From positions 1-8,976 of the forward strand of contig QHON01000055.1 in assembly GCA_003218815.1 (NCBI GenBank): 8,976 bases of DNA, written 5' to 3'. Below, one piece after another: positions 1 to 6,197 of the stretch. Position 1 is the stretch's first letter. Each line of letters begins with the position of its first letter. Source of the stretch: Verrucomicrobiota bacterium. Lineage in GTDB: Bacteria; Verrucomicrobiota; Verrucomicrobiia; Chthoniobacterales; UBA10450. Made by a program: the position numbers and the translations under genes. The notes under the pieces are model-generated. The model had not been told where the DNA came from. It searched no databases and was given only the letters and a program-made list of their open reading frames with translations.

Positions 1-42
1 ACTTCAACGAAATGGCAGAAACCGAGCGTTTGCGTCGGCGGC

Positions 43-1425
43 TTAATCGCGTTCAGCACTCTCGTTATCGCCTGGTGCGAGGAGATGGCCGAAGAGACGA
101 CCGGCGACAAGGAAGATGACACCGGCTACTCCACACAATCCCGCGTGCAACAGCCAAAACTGTGTCGCCGGTATTTTTTCGAGAAAGCCGCCGATCCAGC
201 CGACGAGGTTGTTCGCGGCAAACAAATGCAAATATAAGATGCCGATTATCGTGGCCGACAATGCAGCGGGCGCGACACGCGCATAGAGCGCGAGCGACAC
301 CGGAAAGACGTTCGCAAAGCCAATGCTGTTGAGCACGTGAAAGGTGATGAGCCAGCCGATCGAAACTTTTCCTCCGGAACTCGCCGCGATCACTGTGCCA
401 ATTGCGAGAGCGATGAAACCCGTGACGGCCACGAGGCTGCCGATGCCGATCTTCGTAATTTCCGCCGGCTCCGGAAACTTTTTCGACCAGAGTCGCCAGA
501 ACACGACTGCGCCGGCGAGGAAACTTAGCGACACGATCGAATCGAGCGTGATCAGCCATGTCGTCGGCATCTTGCGGCTGAAGAAGATGAGGTCCGCGTT
601 GTCCTGTGCCCAAACGAGATACGCGTTGAAAATTTGCTGGTTACCGATGACTGCAATCGTCAACACCGGCAAAAGTGCGAGCAAGGCGACGATCGCCATT
701 TTTTCACGATGGGTCAGCGGAATTTTCGCAGCACGCTCGCTCTTTCTTACAATGGGCGAATCAGGCGGCAGCCATTTCCTGCCGGAGCGATAAATGGTCA
801 GACCGATCAACATGCCGACACCCGCAGCACCGAACCCGTAATGCCAGCCGTAAACTTCGCCGAGTGTGCCGGCGATCAGCGGCGCTGCGATTACTCCAGC
901 ATTGATAAATATGTAGTAGATTTGAAAAGCGTCCGCACGCCTGTTGTCGCCGGTTGCGTACAACGCGCCGACCTGGCTGGCGAGGTTTCCCTTGAAACAA
1001 CCGACGCCGGTGAGCAGACAGAGCAGTGCGAGGAGGAATGTCACGTCGAATGCCATCAGAAAATGTCCGGCCGCCATCAGCAGCGCACCGATTGTGATTG
1101 TGCGTGTGCGTCCGAGCACGCGGTCGGCGATCAATCCGCCACCGATTGGCGTGAGATACACGAGCCCGGTGTAGAGGCCGAAAATCGCCGAGGCGAGCGC
1201 CTGCACCGAGAGGGGCCCGCGATAAACGCTTTCGAGCAGATGGCGAAATGGACCAAACCCGGCGATGCGCTCGATGTGTCCCGGGTGTAGCAGCCGATTG
1301 ACCATGTAGAGCACGAGCAGCGATTGCATGCCGTAGTAGGAAAAGCGTTCCCAAGCTTCGGTGAACGCCAGATAGCCAAGACCGCGCGGATGCCCGATGA
1401 AGCTGCGATCTTCAGTGTTGTGCAT
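43..1425 (-). CDS. POT/PTR2-family proton-coupled transporter (MFS), atypical
   Basis: Inner-membrane symporter of the proton-dependent oligopeptide transporter family, whose usual substrates are di- and tripeptides. From the chosen ATG the protein has 460 residues. It opens with the family start GHPRGL and the ExxER proton-coupling motif (E23, E26, R27, then FSYYGM). It also has a GxGCFKGN stretch around K145, where the family usually has K-P-N, and the signature YYIFINAG at 170-177. I count about 12 hydrophobic segments. The two extra helices that bacterial members carry between TM6 and TM7 seem absent, since only about 30 polar residues (212-242) lie there. The TM10 region (369-387, ending ARVAP) has Phe where peptide transporters usually have Glu. 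An in-frame TTG at 1485 would add 20 residues, but the family alignment favours the ATG at 1425. The family is certain; the substrate is not. Confidence 0.93.
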   Translation of the reverse strand: MHNTEDRSFIGHPRGLGYLAFTEAWERFSYYGMQSLLVLYMVNRLLHPGHIERIAGFGPFRHLLESVYRGPLSVQALASAIFGLYTGLVYLTPIGGGLIADRVLGRTRTITIGALLMAAGHFLMAFDVTFLLALLCLLTGVGCFKGNLASQVGALYATGDNRRADAFQIYYIFINAGVIAAPLIAGTLGEVYGWHYGFGAAGVGMLIGLTIYRSGRKWLPPDSPIVRKSERAAKIPLTHREKMAIVALLALLPVLTIAVIGNQQIFNAYLVWAQDNADLIFFSRKMPTTWLITLDSIVSLSFLAGAVVFWRLWSKKFPEPAEITKIGIGSLVAVTGFIALAIGTVIAASSGGKVSIGWLITFHVLNSIGFANVFPVSLALYARVAPAALSATIIGILYLHLFAANNLVGWIGGFLEKIPATQFWLLHAGLCGVAGVIFLVAGRLFGHLLAPGDNESAERD

Positions 1426-1624
1426 GGTCGCAGAGAGTGTTGCGTCCGACCGGGTTTGGCAAGCGCCGGGAGTTAGGATCGACAACTCTGAATCAGAGAT
1501 GTTTAGAAGAAGAGGTTCAACCCGCTTCCGCGACGCTGCGCCTCAGGCGTCCAATGTCGAGTGCAGCGATTTCCGGAAAATGTGGCTTCGTTTCTTTGAC
1601 AAGGTGCGCGAGATCGGCGCCTGA
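1426..1624. other. Intergenic region upstream of the POT gene
   Basis: These 199 bp separate the class V enzyme stop from the POT start codon. No convincing gene is present: the frames open across it on either strand have no recognisable protein and are extensions of frames that shadow the neighbouring genes. The region probably holds the POT promoter, but I see no clear -35/-10 pair. A 13-bp interrupted palindrome (CTCTGA-A-TCAGAG) lies at 1486-1498, 60 bp upstream of the ATG. Confidence 0.5.
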
Positions 1625-2821
1625 TTACAACCCGCGCACGCCGGCTAGCAATCGATCGATTTCTTCCGGTGTGGTGTAGCAGGCACAGCCCGCGCGGACT
1701 AGTCCGTGCGGAGTTTGGCCCAATCGTTCGACGACTGTCATCGCGTAGAAGTCGCCGTGTGAGAGGAAAACTCCGCGCTCCGCTAACTTCTTCGCAACCT
1801 TTGCCGACGACACGCCGTCCACGGTGAATGCAATCGTCGGCGTACGCGCCCTGCCGGGCGGCGGTCCGTAGAGACGGACACGCCCGATTTCCGACAGACC
1901 ATTCCACGCCTGTGTGATTAATGCGTCGCCTCGCTCATGAAGGTGCTCGAACGCCGCGCCCAAGCGGTCCCGGCGCGTCGCACCGGGAGCGAGGGAAGCG
2001 AGGAAATCCACCGCAGCGGAATCGGGTGCCGGGATCAGTTTCGGAAAATCAAGCGAGCCGAGGAGGTCGTGTCGGCCATAAAGAATTCCGATATGCGGGC
2101 CGTAGAACTTGTAGGCGGAGCAGGCGAGGAAGTCGCAATTCCAATCGCGCACATCGATCAACTCATGCGGAGCGTAGTGGACGGCGTCGACAAAGATTTG
2201 TGCGCCTAACGAGTGTGCCATTTCCTCAGCGCGCCGCACATCGTTGATCGTGCCGAGCGCGTTTGATGCCGCGCCAATCGCGACCAGCTTTGTGCGTCTG
2301 GTTAGTTGCCGGGAAAAATCTTCCCAGTCCAGCTCGCCGGTTTCAGGGATCATTCTCACCATGCGCACCTTCACGCCGCATTCTTTCTCCAGCGCCCGCC
2401 AGGGCGCGATATTGGCATGATGATCGAGCTCCGTGACCAAAATCTCATCTTCGCGTTCGTAGCCGCGACCAAGAGCGCGCGCGAGGTGAAAGGTTAATGT
2501 CGTCATGTTGGCGCCAAACACGATTTCGGTTGAGCCTGCGTTCAGAAAATCGGCCAGAACACTCCGGGCAGAGTCGATAAGCGCGTCTGTCTCTTCGCTT
2601 GTCGGATACGCCCAATGCGTGTTGGCGTTGTGGCGGTAAAGATAATCATTTATTGCCTCCACCACCGTCCGCGGCACCTGGGTTCCCCCCGGCCCGTCGA
2701 AATAGGCAACCGGATATCCGTTATGAGTGCGCGCGAGCGCCGGAAAACATCGCCGTATTTCTTCGGTCGACCTCATCGTGGCTGAGGAGGGCGTTGCGGT
2801 CTGTTTTAGAGCGATGGACAT
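1625..2821 (-). CDS. Class V aminotransferase-fold PLP enzyme, VC1184-type cysteine desulfurase-like
   Basis: Cytoplasmic PLP enzyme of 398 residues, close to the usual length of the family. Early motifs YFDGPGGTQVP (40-50) and NANTHW (65-70) are typical of the VC1184 subfamily. The cofactor site is complete: the DHHAN segment (133-137) with a ring-stacking His, N187, D212 (FVDAVHY) to pair with the pyridine nitrogen, and the Schiff-base lysine K238 in SAYKFYGPH. The substrate-carboxylate Arg is R376 (GLVRAG). The loop that carries the nucleophilic Cys in SufS reads HGDFYA (355-360), with Tyr in its place; two cysteines (C379, C381) follow R376 in a different structural position. True cysteine desulfurase activity is therefore doubtful; a lyase, epimerase or aminotransferase role is possible. 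The ATG has only a weak ribosome binding site. The cupin gene lies 59 bp upstream on the same strand. Confidence 0.92.
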   Translation of the reverse strand: MSIALKQTATPSSATMRSTEEIRRCFPALARTHNGYPVAYFDGPGGTQVPRTVVEAINDYLYRHNANTHWAYPTSEETDALIDSARSVLADFLNAGSTEIVFGANMTTLTFHLARALGRGYEREDEILVTELDHHANIAPWRALEKECGVKVRMVRMIPETGELDWEDFSRQLTRRTKLVAIGAASNALGTINDVRRAEEMAHSLGAQIFVDAVHYAPHELIDVRDWNCDFLACSAYKFYGPHIGILYGRHDLLGSLDFPKLIPAPDSAAVDFLASLAPGATRRDRLGAAFEHLHERGDALITQAWNGLSEIGRVRLYGPPPGRARTPTIAFTVDGVSSAKVAKKLAERGVFLSHGDFYAMTVVERLGQTPHGLVRAGCACYTTPEEIDRLLAGVRGL

Positions 2822-2880
2822 CGAAGTTCGATAGCAGAAGAAATTTCGGGAAGTAAGAATTAAGAATTAGAAAGGTCTCT

Positions 2881-3324
2881 TTATCCGCCGCCTGACTGGC
2901 TGCGGTCGTAAGGAATAATGTTGTCCCATTCGTCGGCGGAAGAGCGAGCGACAAAGGCGACCACAGGTTTGGTGTCGCTCATGTTGAAGACTTCGTGTGG
3001 CACGCCGGGTTTGATGTAAATGAAATCGCCGTCTTCGTTCTCAAGCACCTGCTTGAGCCCGGATCCGAATTCGTGGCGCACTTTCCCTTCGACGATATAA
3101 AGGATCACTTCGAAGCCGACATGGATATGGGCAGACGCAACGGCACCTGGAGGTATCGTGGCAATGTTCGCTGACAGGCTCTTTGTGCCCACATTTTTTG
3201 CGGACATGCCCTGCTTATAATGAATGCCGTTCCAATCCCGGCGGGCGCCGCCGCCACGAATGGTCAGGATGCCATCGTGATCTTCCACCGCACTGAGCTC
3301 GATGTTGTCTTTGTCGTCTTTCAT
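2881..3324 (-). CDS. Small single-domain cupin protein
   Basis: A 147-residue cytoplasmic protein with one cupin beta-barrel. Motif 1 lies at 60-80 (G60, then H66-I-H68, E72 and G80) and motif 2 at 99-114 (GDFIYIKPGVPHEVFN, with H110). Together H66, H68, E72 and H110 form the standard metal site, so it should bind a divalent metal. Small cupins of this type act as dioxygenases, isomerases or sugar- and metabolite-binding proteins, and the sequence does not decide which. The frame is open upstream to 3519, but that extension lies over the end of the EamA gene, is rich in Arg and Ser and has no cupin character, so I take the ATG at 3324. It is 70 bp downstream of the EamA stop and 59 bp upstream of the class V enzyme gene, and may be co-transcribed with both. 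Confidence 0.88.
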   Translation of the reverse strand: MKDDKDNIELSAVEDHDGILTIRGGGARRDWNGIHYKQGMSAKNVGTKSLSANIATIPPGAVASAHIHVGFEVILYIVEGKVRHEFGSGLKQVLENEDGDFIYIKPGVPHEVFNMSDTKPVVAFVARSSADEWDNIIPYDRSQSGGG

Positions 3325-3394
3325 AATAGCTGATCTTGATTTCCAAAAAGATCGTCGGGTTTGAGTGTCATGTAAATTTGATGCCCCGGAAAAT

Positions 3395-4258
3395 CTAGAG
3401 CGGGCGATTCTTTTCCAGCGCGACGACGAGCGCGATTCCGCCCAAGATTGCGATGGACGCGAGGAGATAACGCACCGTAAGCGGTTCGCCCAGCAATAGT
3501 ATTCCGCCGGTGGCGGCAAGAACCGGGACGCTAAGTTGGACCGTAGCGGCGCTGGCAGCTTTTAGGCCTTGTAGTGCATTGTACCAAATCACGTAGCCAA
3601 GACCCGACGTGATCGCCCCGGAGATTATGGCGTAGCCGACTCCAGCGAGATCGACGTGTAACCACCGGACGGAAACGATGCTGACAACAGCTGCGAACGG
3701 AACCGCGCGGACAAAATTTCCCGCAGTCACGCTACCCGGATTTTCTTCTCGTTTGCCGCGCAATGAATAAATACCCCAAGCCACGCCAGCTCCCAGCATC
3801 AGGATCGAACCAATTAATGGGGGAGCGGAAAGGCCGGGAAACACAAGGGCGATGAGCCCGGTCACGGCGACTACGAAGCCGGCGATTTGGATCGCATCCA
3901 ACCGTTCGCCTTTGTACAGGCCCCAGAGAATCATCGTGGCCTGAACTGCGCCAAACAAAAGCAACGCGCCCGTTCCAGCTGAAAGATCGACATATGCAAA
4001 TGAAAAGGCAGCGGTGTATGCAAAAAGCGCGAGCGCCGAGAGCCAGTTGCCGCGAATGTGACGATTGTCCGTCAGACCAGAAGCGTGGCGCATCTTCACG
4101 ATGAGCCAAAGCGCGGCGGCGCCGGAGAAAACGCGGACAAAAGTGAAAGTGGCGGCATCAACGGTGGTTTGTTTCAGTGCAGCCCGGCACAGCAGCGAAT
4201 TGCTCGCGAAGGCGATTATCGCCAGCAGCGTGAGTATGAAAACTCGAGTCGATTTCAC
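3395..4258 (-). CDS. DMT-superfamily EamA permease
   Basis: Inner-membrane protein of 287 residues, the normal length for two EamA repeats of five helices each. Hydrophobic segments run through the whole protein; the first repeat ends near LVF (138-140) and the second near ALVVALE (276-282). The stretch at 226-262, with YNALQGLKAAS and LLLGEPLT, is the classic end-of-repeat signature. Relatives export amino acids or other small metabolites, and the substrate cannot be told from sequence. The start is GTG at 4258 with no strong ribosome binding site; the first helix follows directly (VFILTLLAIIAF), which supports this start. It is transcribed away from the VOC gene and may lead a unit with the cupin and class V enzyme genes. 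Confidence 0.93.
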   Translation of the reverse strand: MKSTRVFILTLLAIIAFASNSLLCRAALKQTTVDAATFTFVRVFSGAAALWLIVKMRHASGLTDNRHIRGNWLSALALFAYTAAFSFAYVDLSAGTGALLLFGAVQATMILWGLYKGERLDAIQIAGFVVAVTGLIALVFPGLSAPPLIGSILMLGAGVAWGIYSLRGKREENPGSVTAGNFVRAVPFAAVVSIVSVRWLHVDLAGVGYAIISGAITSGLGYVIWYNALQGLKAASAATVQLSVPVLAATGGILLLGEPLTVRYLLASIAILGGIALVVALEKNRPL

Positions 4259-4321
4259 GGCTGACGAAATTAGGAACCGAGCCTTTCGCGAAAAACGAAA
4301 CAGGAATTAAGGAGAGTCGAC
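4259..4321. promoter_or_regulatory. Divergent intergenic region (EamA / VOC) with small palindrome
   Basis: These 63 bp lie between two divergent start codons, so promoters for both genes must be here or inside the genes. A perfect 10-bp palindrome TTTCGCGAAA lies at 4284-4293. The VOC ribosome binding site AAGGAGA is at 4309-4315, six bases before the ATG, and is the best Shine-Dalgarno sequence in the window. I could not identify -35/-10 boxes with confidence. A 10-bp palindrome can occur by chance, so an operator role is only a suggestion. Confidence 0.45.
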
Positions 4322-4699
4322 ATGTTAGGAGATAGCAAGGCGTTTAGCGGTTTTTCGGCGAACGACACTGAGAAGGCCAAAGAATTCTATGGCCGCACAC
4401 TTGGGCTCAAGGTTTCTGAAACGAATGGCTTGCTGACGTTGCATCTTGCTGGCGGCAGTAATGTTCTCATTTATCCGAAGCCGAATCATACTCCGGCCAC
4501 GTTCACCGTTCTTAATTTCCCGGTGGATGATGTGGATCAGGCGGTCGATGAACTCGCAAAGCGCGGCGTGCGTTTTGAGATTTATGATCTGCCTGATCTC
4601 AAGACAGATAAGAAAGGGATCATGCGCGGGAATGGTCCCACGATTGCCTGGTTCAAAGATCCGGCCGGGAATATTCTTTCGGTGATTGAAACCAGCTAG
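4322..4699 (+). CDS. VOC-superfamily (glyoxalase/bleomycin-resistance fold) protein
   Basis: A 125-residue cytoplasmic protein, the size of one vicinal-oxygen-chelate domain, expected to act as a dimer. The first babbb module shows the usual AxDTEKAKEFYGRTLGL pattern at 13-29. The second begins at FTVLNFPVDDVDQAVDELAKRGV (61-83) and ends with FKDPAGNILSVIE (111-123), where E123 is a common metal ligand. The first-strand position that is often His in metal-dependent members is Ser or Phe here (FSGFS, 8-12), so a full metal site is not obvious. Possible roles are binding or resistance to a small electrophile, or a lyase or isomerase reaction; none is proven. The start is supported by a strong AAGGAGA at 4309-4315. 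The gene ends 51 bp from the convergent tag gene. Confidence 0.9.
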   Translation: MLGDSKAFSGFSANDTEKAKEFYGRTLGLKVSETNGLLTLHLAGGSNVLIYPKPNHTPATFTVLNFPVDDVDQAVDELAKRGVRFEIYDLPDLKTDKKGIMRGNGPTIAWFKDPAGNILSVIETS

Positions 4700-4700
4700 C

Positions 4701-4716
4701 TGCGCGGGTTCGCGCA
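4701..4716. terminator. Possible stem-loop between convergent genes
   Basis: Perfect 6-bp stem TGCGCG / CGCGCA with a GGTT tetraloop, starting two bases after the VOC stop codon and lying in the short convergent gap before tag. Neither side has a run of T, so it is not a standard intrinsic terminator. It could be a weak bidirectional or Rho-assisted 3'-end structure. Confidence 0.35.
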
Positions 4717-4750
4717 ACTCGGCTCGCAGACGTCTTCGGCAAGCTGTCCT

Positions 4751-5326
4751 TCATTTGCGGCGACGTCCGCCGCCGAGTTCCGCGTGTCGCGGACATGTCA
4801 CCAAATGATCGTTGACCATGCCGGTCGCTTGCATCAATGCGTAGCAAATTGTCGAGCCCACGAACTTGAATCCTCGCCGCAGCAGATCGCGGCTCATCGC
4901 GTCGGACTCGGCTGTGCGCGCGGGCACGTCGGCCATGCGACGCCAACGATTCTGGATTGGCTTGCCGCCGACGAAGCTCCAGAGGTAAGCGTCGAAGCTT
5001 TCCATTTCTTCGAGCAACGCGAGAAACGCTTTTGCGTTCGAGATCGTGGCTGCGATCTTCAATCGGTTTCGTACGATTCCGGCGTCGCTGAGCAGCCTCT
5101 TCATTTCGCGCGCGCCATAGCGGGCGATCTTTTCCGGGCGGAATCCATCGAACGCTTTCCGATAGTTCTTTCGTTTCTTTAAAATGGTGGTCCAGCTCAG
5201 TCCCGCCTGCGCGCCTTCGAGGATGAGAAACTCGAAGAGCATCCGATCATTGTGCAGAGGGACACCCCATTCCTCATCGTGATAGGCGACGGCCGGTTCA
5301 GTGGTGGCCCAGGGACAACGCGGCAC
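4751..5326 (-). CDS. tag: DNA-3-methyladenine glycosylase I
   Basis: Base-excision repair enzyme that removes 3-methyladenine from alkylated DNA. From the GTG at 5326 it is 191 residues (E. coli Tag has 187) and begins VPRCPWA, matching the family start MxRCxW. The zinc site known in E. coli Tag is complete: C4, H16 (YHDEEWG), H174 (VNDHLV) and C178. The catalytic Glu is E37 in LEGAQAGLSW (36-45), and GFKFVGSTICYALMQATG precedes the zinc His near the C-terminus. The frame stays open to a TTG at 5563, but that 79-residue extension has no family match and would overlap the divergent propeller gene, so I reject it; a TTG at 5347 is the only other reasonable start. It is a single gene with no repair neighbours. 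The tail ends GGGRRRK. Confidence 0.95.
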   Translation of the reverse strand: MPRCPWATTEPAVAYHDEEWGVPLHNDRMLFEFLILEGAQAGLSWTTILKKRKNYRKAFDGFRPEKIARYGAREMKRLLSDAGIVRNRLKIAATISNAKAFLALLEEMESFDAYLWSFVGGKPIQNRWRRMADVPARTAESDAMSRDLLRRGFKFVGSTICYALMQATGMVNDHLVTCPRHAELGGGRRRK

Positions 5327-5386
5327 TCGTCGAGCATGCGCGATCAAAGGCTCAGCGGAACAGAAAAATCGACCCGCTAGGGACCC

Positions 5387-5518
5387 ATGCGAAATCGATT
5401 CATTACGACAAACGCAATCCGCAAGGCCTTTGCAAAGTTCATTCGACGGAGAATAGTGAAAATGCGGTCGACACGACTGCCGCTCCAGCGTTTCTTGCGC
5501 GATCCTTGGCGTGAGTGA
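5387..5518 (+). CDS. Doubtful 43-codon basic small ORF upstream of the propeller gene
   Basis: An ATG-initiated frame of 43 codons starting MRNRFITTNAIRKAF and ending LRDPWRE, very rich in Arg and Lys. It lies in the 195-bp divergent gap between tag and the propeller gene, in the same frame as the propeller and separated from its TTG by the TGA and one codon. No clear ribosome binding site precedes it, and I recognise no family. It could be a small leader peptide or simply an open stretch in a promoter region. I list it because nothing else explains the gap. A perfect 10-bp palindrome CTTTGCAAAG lies within it at 5428-5437. Confidence 0.2.
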   Translation: MRNRFITTNAIRKAFAKFIRRRIVKMRSTRLPLQRFLRDPWRE

Positions 5519-5521
5519 ATC

Positions 5522-6190
5522 TTGGTACGTAACTTGAAACTTCCAGCAATCACAGAGCGGCAACGGCTTCTTTCGCCAGCGCAGACACCGCAGGCGCTGG
5601 CCTGGGACGGCAAGCAGATGTGGATGGGGTCGCGCGATCTTCGCCGGATCTATGCGATCGATACGGAGGCGTGGAGAGTGCTTGAGGAGAAAGAAGCGCC
5701 GGGCATTCCGTGGGCGGCAGTTTCAACCAACGGAACACTTCGGTTCACGATCGGTGAAGGTCCAGACGATGACCGTTACATTCGCCGATTCAATCCTGAA
5801 AGTGGATTTTCAGAGACGGACCGAATCGCTTGCCCGGAGTTCACCGGCTCATATCTCAGCTACGACGGCGATCATCTCTACCTGAGTCAATGGTACAAAC
5901 AGCGCATTTTGAAACTTGATGCGATCGGAAATATTTTGGGCGTGATTAATGTCGGCGCGGAAATCTCCGGACATGTGTTCGTCGATGGATTGATCTATGT
6001 CCTGCGCGGGAGGGAGCAGCCTAACGAAGATTGGCGCATCGCCCGTCTCGATCCGCGGCAGGAAACGCCCGAAGTTCAGGATATCGCTGTTGTCCCGTTT
6101 GCATGCCGCTCACTTACTTTTGATGGCGAACGCTTCTGGACGAACTATCGCGCGAAAGACACGATCGTTTCATTCGCTCTTCCGAATTGA
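5522..6190 (+). CDS. Five-bladed beta-propeller protein of unknown function
   Basis: A 222-residue protein with no signal peptide, so probably cytoplasmic. It contains about five repeats of the pattern 'xLxxDGxxLYxxxxxxxxIxxLD': around 24-48 (ALAWDGKQMWMGSR, then IYAID), 64-94, 110-134 (YLSYDGDHLYLSQW, then ILKLD), 150-178 (HVFVDGLIYVLRG, then IARLD) and 196-220 (SLTFDGERFWTNY). This resembles glutaminyl cyclase-like or NHL/YVTN-type propellers, which serve as binding scaffolds or enzymes; I see no catalytic signature. The start is TTG at 5522 with a weak ribosome binding site; another TTG at 5534 is possible. There is no ATG before the first blade. The stop lies 7 nt before the ATG of the radical SAM gene, so the two are very likely co-transcribed and coupled. 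Confidence 0.82.
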   Translation: MVRNLKLPAITERQRLLSPAQTPQALAWDGKQMWMGSRDLRRIYAIDTEAWRVLEEKEAPGIPWAAVSTNGTLRFTIGEGPDDDRYIRRFNPESGFSETDRIACPEFTGSYLSYDGDHLYLSQWYKQRILKLDAIGNILGVINVGAEISGHVFVDGLIYVLRGREQPNEDWRIARLDPRQETPEVQDIAVVPFACRSLTFDGERFWTNYRAKDTIVSFALPN

Positions 6191-6197
6191 GAGACGC

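Noticed and set aside
1..42. Gene fragment at the left edge
   Set aside because: Several frames are open over these bases but the stretch is too short to recognise anything, so no partial gene is claimed.
634..1290. Long plus-strand open frame (218 codons) opposite the POT gene
   Set aside because: It is antisense to a clearly recognisable transporter and its translation has no hydrophobic pattern or known motif; it is a shadow of a GC-rich gene.
2820..2832. Palindrome ATCGAA-G-TTCGAT over the start codon of the class V enzyme gene
   Set aside because: Short interrupted palindromes of this size occur by chance in a window this long, and part of it is constrained by the start codon; nothing else supports an operator.
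2855..2870. Short direct repeat of AAGAATTA-like units before the class V gene
   Set aside because: Only two imperfect copies in an AT-rich spacer; no sign of a functional repeat or a microsatellite.
3325..3519. 65-residue N-terminal extension of the cupin
   Set aside because: It overlaps the end of the EamA gene, has a composition typical of an out-of-frame shadow, and the ATG at 3324 gives a complete cupin.
5327..5563. 79-residue N-terminal extension of Tag from a TTG at 5563
   Set aside because: The family begins at the xxRCxW motif at the GTG at 5326, and the extension would overlap the start of the divergent propeller gene.
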